41,992 nt of DNA from a virus. Under the pieces are notes generated by a model that saw only the letters and a program-made list of their open reading frames with translations, searched no databases and was not told the DNA's origin. Shown piece after piece: positions 1 through 6,726 of the stretch; position 1 is the stretch's first letter; every line of letters starts with the position of its first letter. The translations under genes were made by a program, and so were the position numbers. The stretch is from the IMG/VR virus record IMGVR_UViG_3300013285_000989, positions 1 through 41,992 of that record. One strand, written 5' to 3'.

Positions 1-1
1 A

Positions 2-64
2 GACAATTATGTGAGCTGTGACGTTGGCGAGTGCTTTATTAATACTTTTATGCAGGTGGTCTAA
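2..64 (+). CDS. possible C-terminal end of a gene entering from the left
   Basis: Frame 2 is open from the window edge to a TAA at 62-64 and encodes 20 residues ending CFINTFMQVV. It is followed 40 nt later by the next + strand gene. The piece is too short to identify and could be a chance open frame. Confidence 0.3.
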   Translation, partial: DNYVSCDVGECFINTFMQVV

Positions 65-103
65 TTAATACACACCGACACTAACACGAGGAAAACACAC
101 AAT

Positions 104-370
104 ATGTACCTACACATCATGTCCGAACAGGAACAAGAACAAGTGGTCCGTGCTCTTAGAGGATGGCAATTCATGCGACACCGGCATGGTAGCCTCTACG
201 ATCGCGGCAGATCAGACTCATACTATGGCCGCAGAGCAGATCCACACTCGGGCGGAGTAGGTGGCGATAGTGGAGAACGAGTAGATGCTCAAACTGCTCA
301 AGAAGTCAACGAGTATCTCGCGGGATATGAATACAATGAACAACATGGTGATCGAAAGGCGTGGCGATGA
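104..370 (+). CDS. small hypothetical phage protein, Tyr/Arg-rich
   Basis: Encodes 88 residues, or 83 if the in-frame ATG at 119 is used. The middle part (HGSLYDRGRSDSYYGRRADPH) and the acidic tail (EVNEYLAGYEYNE) match a type of small phage protein with GSxYDRG and YYGR motifs that I have seen in T4-like and other large phages, with no known function. A GAGG at 89-92 gives a Shine-Dalgarno-like site upstream of ATG 104. There is no membrane segment or signal peptide. It overlaps the next gene as ATGA (367-370), so the two are probably translationally coupled. The function is unknown. Confidence 0.75.
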   Translation: MYLHIMSEQEQEQVVRALRGWQFMRHRHGSLYDRGRSDSYYGRRADPHSGGVGGDSGERVDAQTAQEVNEYLAGYEYNEQHGDRKAWR

Positions 371-552
371 CACACTACAGTTTGACTATATATAAGCGAG
401 ATGGCCGTACTAAGTCTGGATATCGTCGAGTGGGAGTATATCCATATCGTCGCCGTGACCATGCCTCGATGGTGAGAGAAGTCAATGAACTTCGTCCACT
501 ATATCCAGAACGTCTAGGTTACCATATGGAGATTGCCACTGGTAGTCGTTAA
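367..552 (+). CDS. small basic hypothetical protein
   Basis: Encodes 61 residues beginning MTHYSLTIYKRDG. I chose ATG 367 because it overlaps the stop of the previous gene (ATGA); a GTG at 361 would add two residues. The protein is rich in Arg and Tyr (YRRVGVYPYRRRDH), which suggests a compact basic protein, perhaps nucleic-acid binding, but no family is recognised. It ends 20 nt before the 3' end of the oppositely oriented tRNA gene. Confidence 0.65.
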   Translation: MTHYSLTIYKRDGRTKSGYRRVGVYPYRRRDHASMVREVNELRPLYPERLGYHMEIATGSR

Positions 553-571
553 TGTCGATGCATAGTAGTAT

Positions 572-649
572 TGGTGGGCCGTCTTGGAGTCGAACCAAGC
601 ACCAATGGATTATGAGTCCACTGCTCTAACCAACATGAGCTAACGGCCC
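572..649 (-). tRNA. tRNA with CAU anticodon (Ile2 or elongator Met), CCA encoded
   Basis: The minus strand folds into a full cloverleaf. Acceptor stem is GGGCCGT/ACGGCCC, D arm GCTC/GAGC, anticodon arm GTGGA-CTCATAA-TCCAT with anticodon CAT at 612-614, T arm CTTGG-TTCGACT-CCAAG, discriminator A, and a genomically encoded CCA at 572-574. A CAU anticodon fits elongator Met or Ile2, where C34 is changed to lysidine to read AUA. The 5-nt variable loop TGGTG and acceptor stem resemble bacterial tRNA-Ile2, which I favour slightly. T4-like phages often carry an Ile2 tRNA because AT-rich genomes use AUA. It is probably expressed from the minus-strand promoter at 746-774. Confidence 0.95.
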
Positions 650-697
650 TACTAGATCTACTATATCTACTATCGAGTGTATATACATGCGCGATGC

Positions 698-719
698 CCC
701 CACACTACAGCGGGGTTTT
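698..719 (+). terminator. possible rho-independent terminator on + strand
   Basis: CCCCAC (698-703), a 6-nt loop, GCGGGG (710-715) with one A/C mismatch, then TTTT. It could end transcription of the two small + strand genes. The stem is short. Two other copies of the same core (1006-1028 and 1109-1124) lack a good left arm, so termination may not be the main role of the sequence. Confidence 0.4.
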
Positions 720-721
720 CA
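699..721. repeat. three-copy repeat, copy 1
   Basis: 23 nt identical to copy 2 at 1006-1028; the 16-nt core ACTACAGCGGGGTTTT also occurs in copy 3. Read on the minus strand the core encodes KTPL followed by TAG. Confidence 0.85.
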
Positions 722-737
722 CAGTCGACATCAACAT
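705..737 (-). CDS. possible 10-residue leader peptide MLMSTVKTPL
   Basis: ATG at 737 lies 8 nt after the -10 box of the minus-strand promoter at 746-774, so the transcript would start almost at the ATG. The frame ends at TAG 705-707 inside the repeat. It could be a leader peptide ahead of the tRNA or simply chance. Evidence is limited to position and to the shared KTPL-stop ending seen at three sites. Confidence 0.2.
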   Translation of the reverse strand: MLMSTVKTPL

Positions 738-745
738 GAGTACTT

Positions 746-774
746 ATTATACTGTCAAACTGGCTCAAAGTCAA
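746..774 (-). promoter_or_regulatory. sigma70-type promoter reading toward the tRNA
   Basis: On the minus strand TTGACT (774-769), a 17-nt spacer and a perfect TATAAT (751-746). The expected start is near 739. The first stable RNA downstream is the tRNA at 649-572. Confidence 0.75.
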
Positions 775-1108
775 TTGGAAAAGCCCTAGAATGAGTTAGA
801 AAAGCTCTTGATTTGGGTAGAATTGAGCCTGATTTTGGGTGTGAAAAGGTGCAAAAAAGTGTTGAAAAGTGCAGGCCCTGGTGACCTAAGGTGTGGATCA
901 CTGGGCTAAACCTAGAGCTAGAGTAGAAAGATTGGGTGGACGCACGGGAGGCTATCGTAGAATGGTCTAACCTTCTTTCAACCCGTCACCACCTGCTCAA
1001 CCGGGCCCACACTACAGCGGGGTTTTCAGGGGAGTGTGCTTATATCTTCTATCTTCTATATTTGCTGTACAGTGCATATAGTATATAAGGCGTCACCAAT
1101 CCACTCTT
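775..1108. other. non-coding stretch with repeat copies
   Basis: No convincing gene is seen here. It holds repeat copy 2 and imperfect local repeats such as gaaaaggtgca/gaaaagtgcag near 841-873. On the minus strand a 21-codon frame from an ATG at about 1078 down to about 1014 ends with KTPL-TAG inside repeat copy 2. It may be a spacer or regulatory region. Confidence 0.4.
1006..1028. repeat. three-copy repeat, copy 2
   Basis: Identical over 23 nt to 699-721. The upstream arm of the potential hairpin is reduced to CCC, so it makes a weaker terminator than copy 1. Confidence 0.85.
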
Positions 1109-1124
1109 ACTACAGCGGGGTTTT
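1109..1124. repeat. three-copy repeat, copy 3
   Basis: The 16-nt core ACTACAGCGGGGTTTT. Here it forms the 3' end of the minus-strand gene at 1110-1334, whose last codons read KTPL-TAG. Confidence 0.8.
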
Positions 1125-1334
1125 TGGGGGTATACGATCCAGTGCCTGTATGAACGCTCGCCAATTGACGGAGTCACGCAGTATGCACTGTGCCAATTGA
1201 GCTCTAAGTACTCCTGTTTCATATAGCCAGTGTTCTTTCGTCGCCTTGGGGTATGGATTAACTTGATCCATGTGTGCCTCTATACGTTGGTGAGTTTGAG
1301 TTATTAAGTCTTTGCTCATAATCATTGTGCTCAT
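1110..1334 (-). CDS. small hypothetical phage protein
   Basis: Encodes 74 residues. The central part (NPYPKATKEHWLYETGVL, then RAQLAQCILRDSVNWRAF) looks like a folded helical protein and resembles small phage proteins with an ATKEHxLYExGxL pattern. No function is known. The start ATG at 1334 lacks a Shine-Dalgarno sequence; ATGs at codons 4 and 6 are alternatives. A TAAATAC late-promoter-like motif lies 20 nt upstream (1361-1355, minus). The last codons lie within repeat copy 3. Confidence 0.65.
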   Translation of the reverse strand: MSTMIMSKDLITQTHQRIEAHMDQVNPYPKATKEHWLYETGVLRAQLAQCILRDSVNWRAFIQALDRIPPKTPL

Positions 1335-1354
1335 GTGTTGTTAGTGTTATACTT

Positions 1355-1361
1355 GTATTTA
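1355..1361 (-). promoter_or_regulatory. late-promoter-like TAAATAC motif
   Basis: The minus strand reads AGTAAATAC, 20 nt before the ATG at 1334. It is the same motif found upstream of many genes here and resembles the T4 late promoter TATAAATA. Confidence 0.4.
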
Positions 1362-1451
1362 CTGTGGTGCAGAGTTGATGTGAGTAGCTGAGATATTAGT
1401 ATCGTTTGGCACTTATACATGTCAACAGATAGTGTCAGTAATGCGTTATAT

Positions 1452-1592
1452 ATGTATATGAACTTAAATCCTTTGATGCTACGCAATATACGTGAATACT
1501 ATGATCGATACAACGATTGCTCTATAGTCAGCCGCAAGTTGGCTTTGGATATATCAGTTGTTAGAGCCTGTGTTGCTCAATTATCATTGTAG
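1452..1592 (+). CDS. 46-residue protein, possible helix-turn-helix
   Basis: Encodes MYMNLNPLMLRNIREYYDR continuing to RACVAQLSL. The second half (SIVSRKLALDISVVRACVAQL) has the spacing of a helix-turn-helix, with two short helices around a D-I/S turn, like small phage DNA-binding proteins. ATG 1452 or 1458 are possible starts; neither has a clear Shine-Dalgarno site. It stands alone between two minus-strand genes. It was identified from composition and the HTH-like pattern only, so the role is unproven. Confidence 0.5.
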   Translation: MYMNLNPLMLRNIREYYDRYNDCSIVSRKLALDISVVRACVAQLSL

Positions 1593-1616
1593 ATAATAGT
1601 TTAAAAATACCCTTGG

Positions 1617-1638
1617 AAAAAAGGCGCTTCGCGTCTTT
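1617..1638 (-). terminator. rho-independent terminator of the amidohydrolase operon
   Basis: The minus strand reads AAAGACGC-GAA-GCGCCTTTTTT, an 8-bp stem with one mismatch and then a U run. It begins within the stop codon of the 1637-2653 gene. The + strand version also pairs (with a G-U), so it may act in both directions. Confidence 0.65.
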
Positions 1639-2653
1639 ACGCGTCTTTAGGTATTACGGCAGGTCCGAACAGGGTTTCTGCTGTGCGAAAGGCTATGCGT
1701 TCAGCCGCGTCTTCGGGTAACTCGCCCAGGATCATACGAAAGTTCTTCACAGCATCTTCATAGTACGACCAACGCACCATCTTGTGTGCATCTATAGCAA
1801 ACATGACACGGTTGGGAAATCTACGCAGTAAATACCACCATTCAGCCTTGATGTCACCGTTGAGCTTGAGCATTGAACTGCCCAGTTGATCCTGCCACTC
1901 CAAGTTGGCCAAGCCATAACTGCCCACATCTTCACCTCTATACGTGCGCCACTTGTGATCAAAGTAGTACATGTCACGCTTGCTGATGGTGATGTAGACG
2001 TTGCGATGACGTAGCATGACTTCATTGATATATTGGGGCTTTGCATAGCCTCCATGGGGCCATACAAATATAGTATCAGGATTCTCACCAAACAGACGGT
2101 CAAAGTGGGGCCAATCTCGCGCCCAATTATAGGCTTCCCAGTGTACATATATGGGCTTGCCTGTACAGGCCATCTTACGGGCCAACCGCATCATGTTGGG
2201 AGCATCGGCCTGTACCCAACGCTCACCCCTGAGTGTGCGTTCATTGCCCCATTCTGGGGGCCATTTATCTGCATGGGTCAACTGTAGTTCACCGATGAAT
2301 TGATACTGGGGTTTCTTCATCCTCTTGACTAGATCCCGAACAAAGTCATCACGTAGATCTTCTCTCGAATCAAAACGCTTGGGTGCGCCCATGACAATCT
2401 TATGGGGTATGTTCTTCTGTATCTCTTCCACATGCAGAGTAGCATCGTGGGGGTCTTGTTGACGTGCAAATAGGCACATGCGATATACGCCGGCCCGCTC
2501 CATGGTTGACTCAATCATCTCCTGGGTACAGCGTGTGTTGATTTGGTGCATGGCATCAAACAAGGGGCCCTGGTAAGGGCGTGTCTTTTTAAAATAATTC
2601 AGCTTTAAACGTGCCATGACTAGGCAGTCTCTAATCCATCTCTTTAATCTCAT
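1637..2653 (-). CDS. amidohydrolase family protein (TIM-barrel, ACMSD/amidohydrolase_2-like)
   Basis: Encodes 338 residues. The second half has the order of features expected of the amidohydrolase_2 (PF04909-type) TIM barrel: PIYVHWEAYN (strand with metal-ligand His), FVWPHGGYAKP, RVMFAIDAHKM (strand ending in the catalytic Asp region) and a C-terminal helix pattern LPEDAAERIAFRTAETLFG typical of the family. Such enzymes hydrolyse or decarboxylate small amides and lactones; the substrate is unknown. Its ATG overlaps the stop of the upstream radical SAM gene by 4 nt, so the two are probably coupled and act together. A canonical N-terminal HxH motif is not obvious, so catalysis cannot be assumed. 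A terminator follows directly. Confidence 0.75.
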   Translation of the reverse strand: MRLKRWIRDCLVMARLKLNYFKKTRPYQGPLFDAMHQINTRCTQEMIESTMERAGVYRMCLFARQQDPHDATLHVEEIQKNIPHKIVMGAPKRFDSREDLRDDFVRDLVKRMKKPQYQFIGELQLTHADKWPPEWGNERTLRGERWVQADAPNMMRLARKMACTGKPIYVHWEAYNWARDWPHFDRLFGENPDTIFVWPHGGYAKPQYINEVMLRHRNVYITISKRDMYYFDHKWRTYRGEDVGSYGLANLEWQDQLGSSMLKLNGDIKAEWWYLLRRFPNRVMFAIDAHKMVRWSYYEDAVKNFRMILGELPEDAAERIAFRTAETLFGPAVIPKDA

Positions 2654-4218
2654 CGTTGGTCCCTTTTGAATATCAATTGTTTATAGGCCTGGATCATACC
2701 ATCCACATGGGGCCCAAAGTCATACTTTTTAAATATCTCCATTTGGGTCATGGTCAATAGATCCTCTCGGCTAGCACCCATGTTGAGCAGTGTGGGCATG
2801 TTGAATCCACTCACTAGGTTCATGGAGTTGCGTATTCCGTTGTATTGTCTGGCCAAGCGTTCCACACCCCTATAGTCTAGATTCTGTGGGGGTAAGCGCC
2901 AGTGGGTAGCAGTCTCTTCGGCAAATTCATAGCCGTAGATCTCGGGGTTAAGACTAAACTCACTGGAGTACTTGTCCCACTCGGGCTTGCGACGATGGTA
3001 ATGGTACATGGCCAAGGGTGAGAAGCTGATACACTGTAGAGGGTTGTCAGGTTCAGTTGACCATTTGATTAGATCGTAAAAATATTCGGGAGTGTCATAG
3101 GGTAGGCCTAGGATCATGCCCGATTCCATGTTGACATGCCCCCGCCACTGCTCACGTAGCCAATAGAGTCTGTCTTTAACTCGGTTAGGTGCCAAACCCT
3201 TGCCTATGGCAGTGCCTGACTTTTGATTAAGTGTTTCGATACCAAAGAACGTGCCCACTAGGCCCATTTCCTTCAGTAGTTCAGCTTGGTGTGGGTACTT
3301 GTTTATGAGGTCAATGCGTAGGTAACAGCTGAACTGGATCTTGAAGGGCAAGCTGGTAAAGAGCCCGTGTAGATCCTCAATCTTGTCATTGTCATCGTTG
3401 AATGTATCATCTGTGATCCAATAGTTCACGGTGCCCGTCTCTTCATAGATCTTCATCATCTCATCACGCACTTGAACGTTGTCTCTGAGATAAGTGCCCT
3501 TTTTCTTGCCCAAGAGATGAAAACTACAGAACTTGCATTTGAATATACAGCCCCGAGCCATTTCCATGGGTAGGCTTTCCCCAGGCAGCACATTGAACTC
3601 AGGACGCCACCAGTGTGTGCTGATATTGTCTATACGGGGTTCGGGGTAGTCAGTTGAATCAATGGCCAACCCCCGACCTCTTGACGTACTGCTGAAGTGA
3701 TCCTCCAGCTCTATTTCCTGTAGGTGTTGGATGTGATCCGTACGCCCTGCTAGATAGTTGGTTAGATCCACTATGGCCACTTCAGCATTACCAAACACGT
3801 AATAGTCCACTTGAGGGTCTATGGTAAAGAATGGGCTACGTGCGCCCCCAAATACTATCTTGGCTTGGCTGTTGGCCCTAACATAATCGTATAGGCGTAC
3901 CATGTCATCATAGGGGTGATGGTACATGGTTTGCAGTCCATAGTCCCTAGTACGTGCATTGCTCAAATCCATCTTGTCAGGGTCTTGGGGGAACACAAAT
4001 GTACTGCTGTACCCTACCCATAGAGTATTGGGAGTTAGGTACAGTTTCAGTGCTTCAATCATTTCATCTACTGTAAAGTAGTTGATGTGGTCGATGACCT
4101 GACATGAATAGCCCTCGTCTATTAGACTGCTGGCAATCCTATAAGCCCCTAGGGTTCTGTTGAACACTCGTCTCTGTATGGTACTGCCCCCACCACTGAA
4201 TATAATACAATCTGCCAT
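2650..4218 (-). CDS. radical SAM protein with N-terminal B12-binding-like region
   Basis: Encodes 522 residues. The [4Fe-4S] motif CxxxCxxC is C224-IFK-C228-KF-C231, preceded by the usual MARGC. The first ~180 residues (GGARSPFFTI, VDYYVFGNAEVAIVDL) have the look of the cobalamin-binding-like Rossmann domain that precedes many such enzymes, although no DxHxxG cobalamin motif is clear. Later motifs WITDDTF, GTFFGIETLNQ and ESGMILGLPYDT fit the radical SAM barrel. It would cleave S-adenosylmethionine to start radical chemistry; the substrate is unknown. It is the first gene of a two-gene operon with an amidohydrolase. A TAAATAC motif (4250-4244, minus) lies 25 nt upstream of ATG 4218. Confidence 0.88.
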   Translation of the reverse strand: MADCIIFSGGGSTIQRRVFNRTLGAYRIASSLIDEGYSCQVIDHINYFTVDEMIEALKLYLTPNTLWVGYSSTFVFPQDPDKMDLSNARTRDYGLQTMYHHPYDDMVRLYDYVRANSQAKIVFGGARSPFFTIDPQVDYYVFGNAEVAIVDLTNYLAGRTDHIQHLQEIELEDHFSSTSRGRGLAIDSTDYPEPRIDNISTHWWRPEFNVLPGESLPMEMARGCIFKCKFCSFHLLGKKKGTYLRDNVQVRDEMMKIYEETGTVNYWITDDTFNDDNDKIEDLHGLFTSLPFKIQFSCYLRIDLINKYPHQAELLKEMGLVGTFFGIETLNQKSGTAIGKGLAPNRVKDRLYWLREQWRGHVNMESGMILGLPYDTPEYFYDLIKWSTEPDNPLQCISFSPLAMYHYHRRKPEWDKYSSEFSLNPEIYGYEFAEETATHWRLPPQNLDYRGVERLARQYNGIRNSMNLVSGFNMPTLLNMGASREDLLTMTQMEIFKKYDFGPHVDGMIQAYKQLIFKRDQR

Positions 4219-4243
4219 TAATATCGCTCAATAAAGTTATGTG

Positions 4244-4263
4244 GTATTTAACTGGATAAATAC
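4244..4263. promoter_or_regulatory. divergent late-promoter-like element GTATTTA-N6-TAAATAC
   Basis: Two TAAATAC motifs face outward, separated by 6 nt. The right motif (4257-4263) lies 3 nt before ATG 4267 and the left one 25 nt before the minus ATG at 4218. The geometry is identical to that at 20264-20283. It resembles back-to-back T4-type late promoters. Confidence 0.65.
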
Positions 4264-4266
4264 CTG

Positions 4267-4932
4267 ATGTTAACAAATTACCAACAGCTGATCCTAAGTC
4301 TTGCACCATTTGCTCCTGCACTCAACCGATGTGACCCTTCACTACTGACAGGGTATACCATACCCCCACGTGTACAGTTGATCAAGACTGCTGAGGGTAA
4401 TAAGATTAGAGTCATGGTTACCCCAGACTACCTAACACAGTTTCTAAACAACTACGGGGTATACACTATAAGTGATCAGTTGAGAATGGTGTTGACAGCA
4501 TCACCCAACACGCTGATAGATTTAGACAGCATTGACACAGGTGTAATTGACGTATTGGTCACGGGCAGATGTCCGCAGTTGGAAGCTCTATGTCCCATGA
4601 AGACTGACATAGTATGTTATGATCCTGCACACGAACATCTACAGATGTTGATCAGTGTAGACACAGCACAGGATCGCATAGTAGGATACTATTATTACAG
4701 TCGTAATTTTAACGAAGACTTCTGTGTGAACAATGTTTACCACTATGGTGCCGAACAGCAACTACAAGGTATTAGTACAGAAACATGGTATGATGGAGCC
4801 AGTAGCTATCACCATTTTAATTTAAAAGGTGTTAACGTCTATAAGTCACGCATGACCGGCAGTCATAGAGATGACCTCAGTCGCATTTATTTGAATATTA
4901 TTCCGCCAGCAGATGCTGTGCCAGCTGAGTAG
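4267..4932 (+). CDS. hypothetical protein
   Basis: Encodes 221 residues with no recognised family, signal peptide or membrane segment. The N-terminal half is helical (NYQQLILSLAPFAPALN); the C-terminal half is rich in aromatic residues and His (YYYYSRNF, YHYGAEQQ, SYHHFNLKGVNVYKSR), suggesting a beta-rich structural domain. There is no Shine-Dalgarno site: the ATG is 3 nt after the TAAATAC motif. The last 35 nt overlap the 3' end of the convergent gene at 4898-5830. By position it could be a late structural or accessory protein, but this is a guess. Confidence 0.75.
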   Translation: MLTNYQQLILSLAPFAPALNRCDPSLLTGYTIPPRVQLIKTAEGNKIRVMVTPDYLTQFLNNYGVYTISDQLRMVLTASPNTLIDLDSIDTGVIDVLVTGRCPQLEALCPMKTDIVCYDPAHEHLQMLISVDTAQDRIVGYYYYSRNFNEDFCVNNVYHYGAEQQLQGISTETWYDGASSYHHFNLKGVNVYKSRMTGSHRDDLSRIYLNIIPPADAVPAE

Positions 4933-5830
4933 TAGAGCAGTGCTGTCTGAACTCCTTGTTCAGTTGTTCTTCCCACGCACAATACTCATTCCAACCTAGA
5001 GCCCCTGGCATATAGTACTCGAGGCTATTGGCATCTACTTCACGTTTGATATGTAACAGGAGATCCTTGTTCATAGTCAGCATGATATTCTTGGGACAAA
5101 GTTCAATATCCACAAAATAAGGTACACACCGATTGGCTAGTATCTCATAGTGTCGCATACAATCCCACCCAGACTTTTTGCGTGTTACGGCAAATAAACT
5201 ATGTGCATAGTCATCATAGTATTCAGATTCTATTTTAAACACATAGGTCTCGGGACGGAAAGGAATTACTGTGCCCAACACTTTGGTTTTTTCTGCACGT
5301 GGATGACACATCTTACTTTCTGCAATGGCAAAGCTGATGGTGCGCATAAACTCTGATGGGTCACTATCTAGTTCACGTTTGAAATAAGTTGTACGGCCAG
5401 CTAAGTTATGATCGATGGCATACTCATCTCTACCATCCAGTGCTAAAATATCCTTACGGTCATAGTGCTGATAGATATCATCCATGTAACTGGGTATGTA
5501 GTCTGGACGTCCAATGACAATCTTATCGTAGTAGTGCGAACGGATGCGTTCAACAATTAAAAGCCTGTCTCTTTGAATAGACAAGTCTTCATCTAGTGTT
5601 GCGGCATAACTGAACCCGCCACCATAAAGAGGACTACCATGATAGTGTCCCTCATCCAATTTATATCTGCCACCCCATGGTTTGAATTCCGAACGATATA
5701 GATACCAAGCTCTACCATCGTCAGTTACTTCATGACCTAGACTGTGCAATCCGTGGAACACTTGATCACACAGATACTCCTGTGGAAATACATTATGCCA
5801 ATCACTATGCCGTGCTACTAAGATCTTCAT
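4898..5830 (-). CDS. glycosyltransferase-like protein (GT-B, CgeB-type C-terminus)
   Basis: Encodes 310 residues. The N-terminus MKILVARHSDWHNVFPQEYL resembles the first Rossmann strand and turn of GT-B enzymes. The C-terminal segment KKSGWDCMRHYEILANRCVPYFVDIELCP matches the region of CgeB/GT-B enzymes that contacts the donor sugar nucleotide (a conserved R/E-A-xxxGxxP pattern; here E-x-LANRCVPYF). The acceptor and sugar are unknown. It overlaps the upstream gene by 4 nt (ATG at 5830) in the minus cluster 7488 to 4898, and overlaps 35 nt tail to tail with the gene at 4267-4932. Confidence 0.7.
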   Translation of the reverse strand: MKILVARHSDWHNVFPQEYLCDQVFHGLHSLGHEVTDDGRAWYLYRSEFKPWGGRYKLDEGHYHGSPLYGGGFSYAATLDEDLSIQRDRLLIVERIRSHYYDKIVIGRPDYIPSYMDDIYQHYDRKDILALDGRDEYAIDHNLAGRTTYFKRELDSDPSEFMRTISFAIAESKMCHPRAEKTKVLGTVIPFRPETYVFKIESEYYDDYAHSLFAVTRKKSGWDCMRHYEILANRCVPYFVDIELCPKNIMLTMNKDLLLHIKREVDANSLEYYMPGALGWNEYCAWEEQLNKEFRQHCSTTQLAQHLLAE

Positions 5831-6594
5831 GTTGCACCAAAAATTGTTGTACGTTTTTTAACTTCATCACTGGCCTCCATAATGGTCCAGTCCTGTCCCA
5901 ACACTGGGGTCAACTGAATATGGCTACGCGGGATAAAATATCTATCGGTACCAATGGCCATTTGATCAACCATGTTAGATATCACACTGTCTACACAGAT
6001 GATGGACTCTGCACGTTCTAGGATAGGAATCCAATTGAACACACTGGGAGTCATGTTTTCTTTGATTTCAATAACTTGCCAATCTTCTGGGATCATATCG
6101 TAATTGAGCTCTGCTTGAAAGTCACTGCCTGCCAAATGCACAACAGCATAAGGTTCTGGAGTGCCTACTAGATCAATCAGTGCTTGTTCGGCTACTGGAT
6201 CTCTAGTGATGCAGTCAGCCAAGGTCCACTTCTTAACGAACGGAACTCCTGCCACTGAATATTTGAATTGATCAAACTTCATGTATTGAAACTCTGGGCG
6301 ACCAGCAAACTCTGGATGTCCAGTCAATGCATTGTACAGGGGTAAGAACTCATCACACTTGAAGTTCTTAAGACGTTTCATTGGCTCGTCGTAAAAGAAA
6401 CTGCCTGTATCTACTGGGATTGGAATCCATTTGACCCAAGGTACATGATTGACCACATTGTCCATAAACACATCGGCAATGGGCCAATAAATTTCCCACC
6501 CCTCGTCATGATAGTGTCGAGCAATGGGCAAAGTGATAATAATGTCACCAATACCTCTTGATTGTATAATACCTAGTCTTTTAGTTTTAGCCAT
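5827..6594 (-). CDS. heptosyltransferase-like glycosyltransferase (GT9 fold)
   Basis: Encodes 255 residues. SRGIGDIIITLP at residues 12-23 corresponds to the GT9 N-terminal motif (R-x-x-x-GD-x-x-x-x-x-P) that contacts the acceptor. PYAVVHLAGSDFQAE and ERAESIICVDSVISNMVDQM correspond to the ADP-heptose-binding region, where GT9 enzymes have a D-S/T-x-x-x-H pattern; here the His position is Asn or Met, so donor use may differ. It is shorter than chromosomal GT9 enzymes (about 320-350). It lies between the 38-residue membrane protein and the GT-B gene in one minus-strand operon. Confidence 0.75.
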   Translation of the reverse strand: MAKTKRLGIIQSRGIGDIIITLPIARHYHDEGWEIYWPIADVFMDNVVNHVPWVKWIPIPVDTGSFFYDEPMKRLKNFKCDEFLPLYNALTGHPEFAGRPEFQYMKFDQFKYSVAGVPFVKKWTLADCITRDPVAEQALIDLVGTPEPYAVVHLAGSDFQAELNYDMIPEDWQVIEIKENMTPSVFNWIPILERAESIICVDSVISNMVDQMAIGTDRYFIPRSHIQLTPVLGQDWTIMEASDEVKKRTTIFGAT

Positions 6595-6597
6595 TAA

Positions 6598-6714
6598 TTA
6601 ACCCCAGTAGTGCAGTATAAAACCGATTATAAACACAATTCCAAATATTATACTGGCTCGTTGTGCAATTAACATTTCCCTCTTGACATATTTGTCGTCT
6701 ATATCATAATCCAT
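6598..6714 (-). CDS. 38-residue single-pass membrane protein
   Basis: ATG at plus-strand 6712-6714, TAA at 6598-6600. The N-terminal third is charged (DYDIDDKYVKRE); residues 16-36 are a hydrophobic helix (QRASIIFGIVFIIGFILHYWG). A weak GAG Shine-Dalgarno site precedes it. It fits between two GT9-like genes with 12 nt before and 3 nt after, so it belongs to the operon. The function is unknown; it could anchor a glycosyltransferase at the membrane. Confidence 0.6.
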   Translation of the reverse strand: MDYDIDDKYVKREMLIAQRASIIFGIVFIIGFILHYWG

Positions 6715-6726
6715 TATTTTCTCGAT

